A stretch of 64,000 bases of DNA, taken from NCBI GenBank assembly GCA_002007745.1, contig CP019882.1, positions 3,844,001 to 3,908,000 of the forward strand. The letters run 5' to 3'. Below are positions 51,936 through 60,784 of this stretch, one piece after another. Below the pieces are notes generated by a model. It saw only the letters and a list, made by a program, of their open reading frames with translations, was not told where the DNA came from and did not search any database. Positions within the stretch are counted from its first letter, which is position 1. The number at the start of each line of letters is the position of its first letter. This DNA is from Mycolicibacterium litorale (lineage in GTDB: Bacteria > Actinomycetota > Actinomycetes > Mycobacteriales > Mycobacteriaceae). Both the position numbers and the translations under genes were made by a program.

Positions 51936-52906
51936 AGGACGTTCGTCCAAGCCTGGTGGCCGGCCGCGTCCACGACGCGTACCCGGATGTATTCGACTGT
52001 GTCGAAATCATATTCGACGCGTGCGTGGGTGATCATGCCTGTCCCGTCGGTCTGGAAAACTCTGCCGGTCTTTCTGCCTCCGCGGCCGGCGGTGATGCTG
52101 GCCCCGTTCTCCCTGCTGGTGGTGACGTGGATGGAACGCACCGGCGAACACCGAACCTCGACGCCGGTGGCGTCGGTGTGGACCTCGAAGATCTCCGGTC
52201 CACTGGAGGCATAGGAGTCACCGGCCCGCAGAGCCTGCACCACCGCTTCCGGGGTGCGTTGCGCCACCTTGACCCACGTCCACGCCAGCCCGATGTCGAA
52301 CAGCGGCATGTGCGAGTCGTCGGTGGCGATGGCGTGCAGCCGAAGGCCGCGCTGCAACGCCTCGTCCCACAGCAGTGAGGAGTCACCCCTGCCGCCCTCG
52401 TACTCGGCACTGCCGTTGAAGATCTCGACGCCGGCCAAGTGCGGGGCGTCGTCGAGAGCGTCCGAGCCCGCTCCCGTCCAGTACGGATGGGCAAGGTAGG
52501 CCACCCCACCCTGCTCATAGGCCCAGGCCGCACAGGCTTCGACGGACGGGAAAGTGCGCTGCTCCCAGTGCTCTTCGGTGTTGACCAGCCAGTTACGGCG
52601 GTCTCCCCCGGGGTCGTCCGGAATATTGCTGATGCCATACACCAGCACATCGGCGGTCCAGCCCACCGGGCCCAGGTCGGCGGTGAGCTCGGCCGCCGGG
52701 ACCGTCAGGATCTCCGGGACACCGTCGACCGTGGCGAGCCGCCAATGGTCGGTGAGAGCCAGTACGTCGAACCCCGCGGTCGCGTACTGGCGGGCCACCG
52801 CCTTGGGTGGCAGGTCACCGTCACTGACGGTGGAGTGCGCATGCAGTGCGCACCGCAGCCACTCCCCGCCGCGCTCGAACACATTGGGCTCTGCCAACAT
52901 TCGCAT
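51932..52906 (-). CDS. PHP-domain (CehA/McbA-like) metal-dependent hydrolase
   Basis: This 324-aa hydrolase is of the polymerase-and-histidinol-phosphatase superfamily. Metal ligands are visible in LHAHSTVSDGD (HxH), LTDHWRL, YLAHPYW and ATDDSHM. PHP enzymes hydrolyse phosphoesters, and CehA members cleave carbamates and other esters. It is the first gene of the coupled importer operon, so it probably processes the imported compound or a related ester. No signal peptide is visible, implying cytoplasmic action. ATG start. Confidence 0.87.
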   Translation of the reverse strand: MRMLAEPNVFERGGEWLRCALHAHSTVSDGDLPPKAVARQYATAGFDVLALTDHWRLATVDGVPEILTVPAAELTADLGPVGWTADVLVYGISNIPDDPGGDRRNWLVNTEEHWEQRTFPSVEACAAWAYEQGGVAYLAHPYWTGAGSDALDDAPHLAGVEIFNGSAEYEGGRGDSSLLWDEALQRGLRLHAIATDDSHMPLFDIGLAWTWVKVAQRTPEAVVQALRAGDSYASSGPEIFEVHTDATGVEVRCSPVRSIHVTTSRENGASITAGRGGRKTGRVFQTDGTGMITHARVEYDFDTVEYIRVRVVDAAGHQAWTNVL

Positions 52907-53339
52907 CCAACTTCTGGTCGTGCCGCCCCGGACGACCGGACACTACACGGAGCTGAATCGGCGTTCAAACCACTCGGACGCCCGATTGGAGGCGTCGATG
53001 AACCCGAGAATCGACGACCGTGGCCCGTACTCGATGCCCGGCTCAGCCTGCTGTCGGCGTTACCGGCGGCCACGCCGCACGCGCCCCCACCGGCAGCTGA
53101 ATCAGTCCTGCGCTCAACGTAGAGAACACCTTTCGCCCACCGCCTACACCGGCGCAGCTTTCGGTCGCGTGCGCGTCGGTCGTTTGCCCGCCGCGCCCGC
53201 CGTACCGGACCGTCAGGTGAACACCCCGGATATGTTGCGCGAACCACGGAACCGCTGTTGTGTCAGCGCACGATTGCCGTTCACCCACATGAACCCGTGG
53301 TGAACTTGTGCGCACTCAGCCGGCGCGCGCCGGTGTCAG
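52907..53339. other. 433-bp intergenic region between glnD and the importer operon
   Basis: It holds the promoter region of the PHP-ABC operon and the 3' flank of glnD. No gene was found. The only structure seen is a composite inverted repeat at 53266-53313. Confidence 0.6.
53266..53313. repeat. Composite inverted repeat downstream of glnD
   Basis: The inner arms GTTCACC (53279-53285) and GGTGAAC (53299-53305) are flanked by outer arms GCGCAC (53266-53271) and GTGCGC (53308-53313). The site is 27 bp past the glnD stop. It could be a weak terminator of amt-glnB-glnD or an operator; it is not a direct-repeat Pho box. Confidence 0.5.
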
Positions 53340-55832
53340 CTAACTCGCCTCTTCGATCGGCTTCGCTGGCGGCGGAGTCGGTAGCACCGCGTAGAGGTCA
53401 CGTTCGAGTTGCTTGCGCACGTCCTCGACGGACCCCAGCGCCGGCACCGAGATGCCGAATACGTCGACCACCGAGGAGCCCAGCGTGGTGATCTTCGCCC
53501 AGGCGATATCCGCGCCGGCACGCTCGAACACGGCGGTGAGCATCGCGAGCAGCCCGGTACGGTCTGTGGTGCGGATCTCGACCAGCAGGTGGCCCTCGGC
53601 GGTGCCGTCGCGCCACAGCACACGGGGCGGCGCCGGGGCCGCGTTGACCGGCACTGCCGGCTTCGACTCCCCGACCCGGGCGGTACCGTACTGCGCCGCC
53701 TCCCGATCGCGCTTCTCCAGCGCGGCGATGACGTCGAGATCTCCGTCGAGAGCCAGGATGAACTGCTGGCGCAGGAGTTCCGCGGCGGGTGGGGCACCGA
53801 AATGCGGCGACACGACGAAGGTGTTGATCGCCGATCCGCCCGCACTGTTCACCGACGCCGAATGGACTCGCAACGAATTGAGCGCGAGCACGCCGGCCGC
53901 CTTGTAGAGCAACCCGCGCCGATCGGGAGCGATCATCGCGACGTTGTAGGTGTGCGCACTCTCGCCGGGCGTCATCTCGACATGCACGGCGAGATCCGCC
54001 GCCAGCTCGAGGTGGTGAGGGGAGATCGGATCGGCTTGCGGCAGCGGCTCACCGGCCAGCACCAAGCGGCAGCGGCGCACCAGGTCACCGATCAGCGAGG
54101 CCTTCCAGTCGCCCCACACGCCGGGACCGGTGGCCAGCGAATCCGCCTCGGCCAACGCATCCAGTAGCTCCAGCAGCACCGGGTCGCCGTCGAGTGCATC
54201 GACAACCCGGGAGATGGTTCGCGGGTCTTGCAGGTCGCGCCGGGTCGCGGTATCGGGCAGCAGCAGGTGGTAGCGCACGATCGCCGACAGCAGGTTGATG
54301 TCCGACGGCCACAAGCCCAGGCGGGTTCCGACCTGCACGGCGAGCTCAGCCCCGATGGCGCTGTGGTCACCGCCGCGGCCCTTACCGATGTCGTGCAGCA
54401 ACGCGCCCAGCACCAGCAGATCCGGCCGCGACACCCGGGTTGTGAGTGCGCTTGCCCGCGACACGGTCTCGACCAGATGACGGTCGACGGTCCAGATGTG
54501 AACGACGTCGCGGGGAGGTAGATCACGCACCGCTCCCCACTCCGGGAACAGCCGTCCCCACAGGCCGGTGCGGTCCAGCGCCTCGACAGTGGCCACTGTC
54601 GTCGGGCCGGCGGCCAGCAGCACCAGCAGGTCCTTGAGCGCATCGCGCGGCCAGGGGGTCCGCAATTCGGGCGCCGAATCGGCCAGCCTGCTCAACGTCG
54701 AACCGGAGATGGGCAGGCCGGTGGTGGCCGACGCCGCAGCGACCCGCAGGATCAGGCCGGGATCCCGCTCCGGCCGGGCATCACGGGCCAGGATGACCTC
54801 ACCGGCGAACTCCACCACCCCTTCGTCGAGCGGTCGGCGTGCCGGCCGGCGCAACACCGAAAGGCCGCGCCGCGGAAGCGCGTTGGCGGCGGTGCGGAGG
54901 CCGGCATCGACGTAGTAGCTGATCGTGCGCGCCGCGTCGGAGAGCACCCGCGCCAGGTCGAAACGGTCACCGATGCGCAGCGCCGCACCGATCTCGTCGG
55001 CGTACTGCGCCAACAGCTGGTCTCGGCCGCGCTTGGACACCCGGTGTAGCTCGGTGCGCACGTTGAGCAGCGCCAGGTGCGCCCCGCCCAGCGAGCCGGT
55101 CGGTAACGCCAGCGAATGGTTGGGGTACACATCGGCGAGCTGGGCGATGGCCAGTGCGTTGAGCAGCTGAACGTCTCGCAGGCCTCCCCGGCCGCATTTG
55201 AGGTCCGGCTCGGCGCGGTGCGCGATCTGGCCGCTGCGTTGCCAACGGGCCTGGGTGTGTTCGACGAGTTCGTCGAAACGGGAGGCGATTCCAGTGCGCC
55301 ACTGCCTGCGCGCTCCGCCGATCAACAGGTTGGACAGTTCGGCGTCACCGGCGATGTGCCGCGCCTCCAGCATGGCCAGCCCCGCCGAGATGTCCTCGCT
55401 GGCGACCTTCAGCGCCTCAGGGACGGTACGCACGCTGTGGTCGAGGCGAATGTTCGCGTCCCACAACGGATACCACAGCAGTTCAGCCACCTGGCTGACG
55501 ACGTCGGAGGGCATGTTGTCGTGCAGCAGGGTGAGGTCCAGGTCCGAGTAGGGCACGAGCTCGCGGCGCCCCAGCCCGCCGGTGGCGACGATGGCGAATC
55601 CACTGGTGGGGGTGATGCCGATCTCGGTGGCCTTGGTGGCCAGCCAGAACTCGTTCAGATCGGCAAGCGCGTCGCGTAGTGCAGCCGAATCGAGTTGGCG
55701 CTGACCGCCTTCCAGTAACTGCTGAGCCGCCGCGGCCAAATCCTTCGCGGGCTTGAACGCACCCGAGACGGCCGCCGCCGGCGCCTCCCAACGGGAAGCA
55801 CCGGCGGCGGAATGTCGTGATTGCTTCGTCAT
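53340..55832 (-). CDS. glnD: Bifunctional uridylyltransferase/uridylyl-removing enzyme GlnD
   Basis: This 830-aa nitrogen-status sensor modifies the PII protein; in actinobacteria it adenylylates PII. Domains: nucleotidyltransferase with GGLGRRELVPYSDLDL, an HD hydrolase with LLHDIGKGRGGDHSAIG, and two C-terminal ACT domains (DRRGLLYKAAGVLA; DRTGLLAMLTAVFE) that sense glutamine. It is the last gene of amt-glnB-glnD, 72 bp after glnB. Confidence 0.96.
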   Translation of the reverse strand: MTKQSRHSAAGASRWEAPAAAVSGAFKPAKDLAAAAQQLLEGGQRQLDSAALRDALADLNEFWLATKATEIGITPTSGFAIVATGGLGRRELVPYSDLDLTLLHDNMPSDVVSQVAELLWYPLWDANIRLDHSVRTVPEALKVASEDISAGLAMLEARHIAGDAELSNLLIGGARRQWRTGIASRFDELVEHTQARWQRSGQIAHRAEPDLKCGRGGLRDVQLLNALAIAQLADVYPNHSLALPTGSLGGAHLALLNVRTELHRVSKRGRDQLLAQYADEIGAALRIGDRFDLARVLSDAARTISYYVDAGLRTAANALPRRGLSVLRRPARRPLDEGVVEFAGEVILARDARPERDPGLILRVAAASATTGLPISGSTLSRLADSAPELRTPWPRDALKDLLVLLAAGPTTVATVEALDRTGLWGRLFPEWGAVRDLPPRDVVHIWTVDRHLVETVSRASALTTRVSRPDLLVLGALLHDIGKGRGGDHSAIGAELAVQVGTRLGLWPSDINLLSAIVRYHLLLPDTATRRDLQDPRTISRVVDALDGDPVLLELLDALAEADSLATGPGVWGDWKASLIGDLVRRCRLVLAGEPLPQADPISPHHLELAADLAVHVEMTPGESAHTYNVAMIAPDRRGLLYKAAGVLALNSLRVHSASVNSAGGSAINTFVVSPHFGAPPAAELLRQQFILALDGDLDVIAALEKRDREAAQYGTARVGESKPAVPVNAAPAPPRVLWRDGTAEGHLLVEIRTTDRTGLLAMLTAVFERAGADIAWAKITTLGSSVVDVFGISVPALGSVEDVRKQLERDLYAVLPTPPPAKPIEEAS

Positions 55833-55904
55833 CTCAGTCCTCCTGCGGCCGACGCCAACTAACTCTTATTCGGTGTGGCCGCAAAAAGACTCACATCGTG
55901 CGCG

Positions 55905-56243
55905 TCAGAGAGCGTCGGACCCCCGCTCACCCGTGCGAACCCGAACAACGGTTTCGACCGGGCTGACCCACACTTTGCCGTCACCGATCTTCCCGGTGCG
56001 GGCAGCCTGCACGATCACGTCCACCACCTTGTCGACGGCGGAGTCATCGACCAGAACCTCGACGCGAACCTTGGGCACGAAGTCGACGGAGTACTCCGCG
56101 CCGCGGTACACCTCGGTGTGACCCTTCTGGCGTCCGTAACCCTGGACCTCACTGACGGTCATCCCCAGGATACCCGTCTGCTCCAGACCGGTCTTGACGT
56201 CTTCGAGCGTGAACGGCTTGACGATCGCAGTAATCAGCTTCAT
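55905..56243 (-). CDS. glnB: Nitrogen regulatory protein PII
   Basis: This 112-aa trimeric PII signal protein senses ATP/ADP and 2-oxoglutarate. The T-loop contains the modification Tyr51 in RGAEYSVDF; the signature GYGRQKGHTEVYRG and the B-loop ARTGKIGDGKV are intact. MKLITAIVKPF is the canonical start; an ATG three codons earlier is less likely. It lies 5 bp after amt, whose channel it gates. Confidence 0.97.
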   Translation of the reverse strand: MKLITAIVKPFTLEDVKTGLEQTGILGMTVSEVQGYGRQKGHTEVYRGAEYSVDFVPKVRVEVLVDDSAVDKVVDVIVQAARTGKIGDGKVWVSPVETVVRVRTGERGSDAL

Positions 56244-56248
56244 TTCCC

Positions 56249-57628
56249 TCATTCCTCCGCGCCGTGACGTCCGAGAACCGAGCCGGTACCCGCAGTTGCG
56301 AAGTCGTATGCGGTCTCCGCATGTTCGGCTTCGTCGATGCCGGTCGCCTCTTCCTCGCGATCAAGTCGCAGTCCGATGGTGTACTTCACGATCAAGGCCA
56401 AGATAGCCGTGCCGACCGCTGAATAGAGCAGAACCGCACCGGCACCGACCGCCTGTCGCCACAGTTGGTCGAATCCGCCGCCGTAGAAGAGGCCACTGAC
56501 CGCGGCCGGCGCCTGGGGGGTGGCAACCAGGCCGACCAGCAGGGTGCCGGCGATACCGCCGACCAGGTGGACACCGACCACGTCGAGCGAGTCGTCGAAG
56601 CCGAACTTGAACTTCAGTCCGACCGCCAGGGCGCAGAGCACGCCCGCGACGACGCCGATCACCAGCGCGCCAAGCACATTCACCGACGAGCAGGACGGCG
56701 TGATGGCGACCAGGCCCGCGACGATGCCGGACGCGGCGCCCAGCGAGGTGGCGTGCCCGTCCCGGATCCGCTCGGTGAGCAGCCAGGCCAGCATCGCGGC
56801 CGCGGTAGCCACTGTCGTGGTGACGAAGGTGGTGCCCGCCGCGCCGTTGGAGGAGGTCGCCGAACCGGCGTTGAAGCCGTACCAGCCGAACCACAGCAGA
56901 CCCGCACCGAGCATCACGAACGGCAGATTGTGCGGCCGCATCGGGGTGCCCGGCCAGCCGACCCGCTTGCCCAGGATGATGGCGAGAACCAAGCCCGCCG
57001 TACCGGCGTTGATGTGCACCGCAGTACCACCGGCGAAGTCAACTGCTTTGAGTTTGTTGGCGATCCAGCCACCGGTCTCGGCCGTCACACCGTCGAAGGA
57101 GAAGACCCAGTGCGCGACCGGGAAGTAGACGAAGGTCGCCCACAGACCGGCGAAGACCAGCCAGCCACCAAACTTCAGCCGGTCGGCCACCGATCCGGAG
57201 ATCAGGGCGACGGTGATGATGGCGAACATCAACTGGAACGCGACGAACACGGTGGCGGGCAAGGTGCCGACCAGTGGGATGTTCACCGCGTCGGCCGCCT
57301 CGACGCCCGCAGCGGGGTCCGCGGAGACCGCAGCGACGGCATTGCCGCCGATGAGGCCCTTGAGGCCGAAGAACTCGGTGGGGTCACCGAAGAGGTTGAA
57401 CTTGTCGTTGCCGAAGGCCAGCGAGTAGCCGTACAGCACCCACAGCACCGTCACCACGCCCATCGCGCTGATGCTCATCATGATCATGTTGAGCACGCCC
57501 TTGGCGCGCACCATACCGCCGTAGAAAAAGGCGAGGCCTGGCGTCATCAGCAACACGAGCGCGGCGCTCGCAAGCATCCACGCTGTGTCGCCGGTGTCCG
57601 GCGCGCCCAGTACTGGGAATTGGTCCAC
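56249..57628 (-). CDS. amt: Ammonium transporter Amt
   Basis: This 459-aa inner-membrane ammonium channel has about eleven helices. Family motifs are MTPGLAFFYGGMVRAKGVLN, DFAGGTAVHINAGTAGL (with a pore His) and VGVHLVGG (second pore region). The cytosolic tail ends GRHGAEE. It is first in amt-glnB-glnD and preceded by a GlnR box, so it is expected to be induced under nitrogen limitation. Confidence 0.96.
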   Translation of the reverse strand: MDQFPVLGAPDTGDTAWMLASAALVLLMTPGLAFFYGGMVRAKGVLNMIMMSISAMGVVTVLWVLYGYSLAFGNDKFNLFGDPTEFFGLKGLIGGNAVAAVSADPAAGVEAADAVNIPLVGTLPATVFVAFQLMFAIITVALISGSVADRLKFGGWLVFAGLWATFVYFPVAHWVFSFDGVTAETGGWIANKLKAVDFAGGTAVHINAGTAGLVLAIILGKRVGWPGTPMRPHNLPFVMLGAGLLWFGWYGFNAGSATSSNGAAGTTFVTTTVATAAAMLAWLLTERIRDGHATSLGAASGIVAGLVAITPSCSSVNVLGALVIGVVAGVLCALAVGLKFKFGFDDSLDVVGVHLVGGIAGTLLVGLVATPQAPAAVSGLFYGGGFDQLWRQAVGAGAVLLYSAVGTAILALIVKYTIGLRLDREEEATGIDEAEHAETAYDFATAGTGSVLGRHGAEE

Positions 57629-57699
57629 TCGCAGTCTCCTCCTTCACCCATGCCACGGTTAGGCACCGTTGACCTAGGCCAAGACAATGCGCAGTGGTT

Positions 57700-57737
57700 G
57701 TTTCAGCTACGACGCCTGGGTGTTTCACACATGTGAA
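57700..57737 (-). promoter_or_regulatory. GlnR box upstream of amt
   Basis: Read on the minus strand: TTCAC-n6-GAAAC-n6-GCGTC-n6-GAAAC. Both GAAAC elements are exact and 22 bp apart, as in the GlnR consensus gTnAC-n6-GaAAC-n6-GtnAC-n6-GAAAC. Only the third element (GCGTC) is degenerate. It lies about 72 bp before the amt start. Confidence 0.85.
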
Positions 57738-57805
57738 CGGATAGGCCGTCTTCGTTTCGCGAGTGTTACGTCCCGCAATTCGCCCCGCCGAGAAGCGATT
57801 TGCGG

Positions 57806-59203
57806 CTACCCGAGCAGCGCATCCACGAACGCGGCGGCCTCGAACGGCGCGAGATCGTCGGGACCTTCGCCCAATCCGACCAACTTCACCGGCACGCCCA
57901 GCTCCTGCTGCACCCGGAAGACGATACCGCCCTTGGCGGTGCCGTCCAGCTTGGTCAGGACGACACCGGTGATGTCGACCACCTCAGCGAACACCCGTGC
58001 CTGTGCCAGGCCGTTCTGCCCGATCGTGGCGTCCAGCACCAGCAGCACCTCGTCGACGGCCGCACGCTTGCTCACGACCCGCTTGACCTTGCCGAGCTCG
58101 TCCATCAGACCGGTCTTGGTGTGCAGCCGCCCCGCGGTGTCGATGACGACGACGTCGGCACCGGCGGCGATGCCCTTGTCCACCGCATCGAAGGCCACCG
58201 ACGCCGGATCGGCCCCCTCAGCACCGCGGATCACCTCGGCACCGACCCGCGACGCCCAGCTCTGCAGCTGGTCGGCCGCAGCGGCCCGGAACGTGTCGGC
58301 CGCACCGAGCACCACGCGGCGACCGTCGGCCACCAGCACCCGGGCCAGCTTGCCCACCGTCGTCGTCTTACCGGTGCCGTTGACGCCGACGACCAGGAGC
58401 ACCGACGGTTTGTCGGCGTGCGGCAGGGCCCTGATCGAGCGGTCCAGCCTGGGATTGAGTTCGCCGATCAGCACATCGCGCAGAATCGCCCGGGCGTCGG
58501 CCTCGCTACGCACAGTGCTGCTGGCCAGCCGGCTGCGCAATTGTTCGATCACCGACGCCGTGACCACCGGACCGAGATCCGCGATCAACAGGGTGTCTTC
58601 GACCTCTTCCCACGATCCCTCGTCGAGGTCACCGCCGCCGAGCAGGCCGAGCATGCTTCGACCGAGCGTGTTCTGGGATTTGGCCAGGCGTCCACGCAGC
58701 CGCTCCAGCCTGCCCTCGGTGGGTGCGATGACCTCGGCGGGGCGGGATGCCGGCGGGGCTTCCGCAGCGGCGGCCGGCGGCTCGGCGGCGGGAGCCGGCG
58801 ACTCCGGCTCTGGCGTCTCCACGGGTGGCGCCGGCGGCGCCACCCCGGTGTCGCGCATGACCGGCTCCTGCACCACCGGCGGTTCGGGCAGCCGCACATC
58901 GGCGATCGGTCGCTTGACCGAGTCACGGGGCAGTGCGGCGTCGTCCCCAACCCCGGGCAGGCCGGTGGCTATCCCCGAGTCGATGCGCTCCGTCGGCGGA
59001 GCCGCCGTCGCGGTCCCTGACGATTGTGTGAACGATATGCCTGAGGAGGCCGTGTATCCGCCGGACCGGTCGATCGGTGTGGCACCCTCTGAGCTGCGGC
59101 GCAGACTGATCCGCCGCCGCCGGTACCGCACCAGACCGAGGACGAGTGCAGCGACGATCAGGACGGCGATGACCGCGATAGCGATCCAGAGACCCTGTGA
59201 CAC
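57806..59203 (-). CDS. ftsY: Signal recognition particle receptor FtsY
   Basis: This 465-aa SRP receptor GTPase has an N-terminal transmembrane helix (IAIAVIAVLIVAALVLGLV), a basic stop-transfer, then a Pro/Ala/Glu-rich linker to about residue 155 and the NG domain. GVNGTGKTTTVGKLA, DTAGRLHTKTGLMDEL and TKLDGTAKGG are the G motifs. It partners Ffh encoded upstream. Order amt-ftsY matches Rv2920c-Rv2921c. Confidence 0.96.
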   Translation of the reverse strand: MSQGLWIAIAVIAVLIVAALVLGLVRYRRRRISLRRSSEGATPIDRSGGYTASSGISFTQSSGTATAAPPTERIDSGIATGLPGVGDDAALPRDSVKRPIADVRLPEPPVVQEPVMRDTGVAPPAPPVETPEPESPAPAAEPPAAAAEAPPASRPAEVIAPTEGRLERLRGRLAKSQNTLGRSMLGLLGGGDLDEGSWEEVEDTLLIADLGPVVTASVIEQLRSRLASSTVRSEADARAILRDVLIGELNPRLDRSIRALPHADKPSVLLVVGVNGTGKTTTVGKLARVLVADGRRVVLGAADTFRAAAADQLQSWASRVGAEVIRGAEGADPASVAFDAVDKGIAAGADVVVIDTAGRLHTKTGLMDELGKVKRVVSKRAAVDEVLLVLDATIGQNGLAQARVFAEVVDITGVVLTKLDGTAKGGIVFRVQQELGVPVKLVGLGEGPDDLAPFEAAAFVDALLG

Positions 59204-59263
59204 CGTGCCATTCTTTCAGGGCGCGGGGCGGGCCTGCGTCAGCCCTGGGCAACGGGGTAAGCG

Positions 59264-60313
59264 GTGATGGTGGAACGCAGCGGCGAGGGCATGTCGATGT
59301 CGAGGCGCAAATTGCGCCACATCGACGCCTGCCTGCATGGCGCCGTCGAGTACGAGACGGTGACCACCGGCTTCGAGCGCTACGTTCTGCCCTACAACGC
59401 GCTGACCCAAACCAGTCTGGGCGCCATCGACCTGAGCACCACATTCCTGGGCGCCGAATTGCGCGCACCGGTTCTGGTGGGTGCGATGACCGGCGGGGCG
59501 GAACTGTCCAGGACGATCAACCGCAACCTTGCCGAAGCGGCCCAGAAACTGGGTATCGGCATGATGCTCGGCTCGCAACGCATCATGCTCGACGACTCCC
59601 CCACCGGCACCGCCGCGGCCGCCAGTTTCGAGGTGCGCGAGCTGGCTCCCGACATCCTGCTGATCGGCAACATCGGGCTTGCGCAGCTCTCCGACGCCGT
59701 GCTGCCCAAGCTGTCGGTCGCACTCGACCGGATCGGCGCCGACGCGCTCGCCGTGCACACCAACCCCCTGCAGGAGGCCATGCAGGACAACGGTGACACC
59801 GATTTCCGCGGTACCGTGGCGCGTTTGCACCGGCTGGCCGCGGAGATTCCCTACCCGGTGCTGGTCAAGGAGGTCGGCCACGGGATTGGTGCGGCGGCCG
59901 CCGAGCGGCTGCGTGGGCTGCCGATCGCGGCCGTCGACGTGGCCGGCGCGGGCGGCACGTCATGGGCGCGCGTCGAGCAGCTGGTGCGCTACGGACAGGT
60001 GCGCTACCCGGCGGTCGCCGAATGGGGTGTCCCCACCGCGCAGGCATTGCAGGAAGCGCGCTCCACCCTGCCGGGGATGCCGCTGGTCGCCTCGGGCGGC
60101 ATCCGGACCGGAATGGATGCCGCCAAGGCGTTGGCGATGGGTGCCGACGTCGTGGCCCTGGCCCGCCCCCTGCTGGCGCCCGCGATCGACTCCCCCGCTG
60201 CCGCGCTGGACGTGCTGCACGGTTTCGTCGAGGAGTTACGGGTCTGCCTGCACGGATGCGGGGTGCCGGACCTGGCCGCGCTGCGCGCCGTCGGCGTGCA
60301 GCAGCTCAGCTGA
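59264..60313 (+). CDS. fni: Type 2 isopentenyl-diphosphate delta-isomerase
   Basis: This FMN-dependent isomerase of about 349 aa interconverts IPP and DMAPP for isoprenoid synthesis. Motifs include RKLRHIDACL, the flavin-region VGAMTGGAE, MMLGSQR, HTNPLQEAMQ (the catalytic-region NxLQE), VKEVGHG and ASGGIRTGMDAAKALA. GGGG 6 nt before the GTG supports 59264; the ATGs at 59267 and 59291 are alternatives. Convergent with the STAS gene (8-bp overlap). Not present at this place in M. tuberculosis as recalled. Confidence 0.9.
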   Translation: MMVERSGEGMSMSRRKLRHIDACLHGAVEYETVTTGFERYVLPYNALTQTSLGAIDLSTTFLGAELRAPVLVGAMTGGAELSRTINRNLAEAAQKLGIGMMLGSQRIMLDDSPTGTAAAASFEVRELAPDILLIGNIGLAQLSDAVLPKLSVALDRIGADALAVHTNPLQEAMQDNGDTDFRGTVARLHRLAAEIPYPVLVKEVGHGIGAAAAERLRGLPIAAVDVAGAGGTSWARVEQLVRYGQVRYPAVAEWGVPTAQALQEARSTLPGMPLVASGGIRTGMDAAKALAMGADVVALARPLLAPAIDSPAAALDVLHGFVEELRVCLHGCGVPDLAALRAVGVQQLS

Positions 60314-60653
60314 GCTTCTCCACCGCGGCCTGCAGCGTCGCGACAACGTCGAAGACCTCCGTGAGGCCGACCAGTGCCAGCGGACGGCTGGTGCCGGGTC
60401 CGTCGGCGACGACGGTGAATCCGATATCGGGCACCGACGCGTGGTGAGCGTCGACGAGCACCTGCATGCCCGCCGACCCGAGGAAGTCCACGTCAGTCAG
60501 GTCGACGATCAAGCCGGCGGGACGCTCCGCCAACGCGGAGGCGATGACCTGCTCGAGTCGCGGCGAGGTCAACAGGTCGAGGGCGCCGGACGCGCTGACG
60601 ACGGCGGTTCGACCCAACCATTGCTGGCGGGGATGTTGTGACGTCACATGCAA
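60306..60653 (-). CDS. STAS-domain anti-sigma-factor antagonist
   Basis: This 115-aa single STAS domain protein of the SpoIIAA/RsbV kind has the phosphorylation-loop motif DLTDVDFLGSAGMQVL with Ser60, the single candidate phospho-acceptor. Such proteins release a sigma factor by binding its anti-sigma kinase when dephosphorylated. It is divergent from a SpoIIE-type phosphatase that could dephosphorylate it. No anti-sigma kinase or sigma factor is encoded in the window. Confidence 0.9.
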   Translation of the reverse strand: MHVTSQHPRQQWLGRTAVVSASGALDLLTSPRLEQVIASALAERPAGLIVDLTDVDFLGSAGMQVLVDAHHASVPDIGFTVVADGPGTSRPLALVGLTEVFDVVATLQAAVEKLS

Positions 60654-60771
60654 CCCTCGACGACTTGGTGCCCCAGGGGGCGATGATCTTCATCGGAACC
60701 GGCTGCTGCTTGAACCGGGTTACACAATAGTTCACGGCCACCGGGAGAACCGCCGCGATCGGCGATCGCGC

Positions 60772-60777
60772 TAGCGT
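60772..60777 (+). promoter_or_regulatory. Candidate -10 for leaderless SpoIIE-phosphatase transcript
   Basis: TAGCGT matches TANNNT and ends 7 nt before the ATG at 60785, without a Shine-Dalgarno sequence. This supports a leaderless start there rather than at the GTG three codons upstream. Confidence 0.4.
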
Positions 60778-60784
60778 GAGAGCA

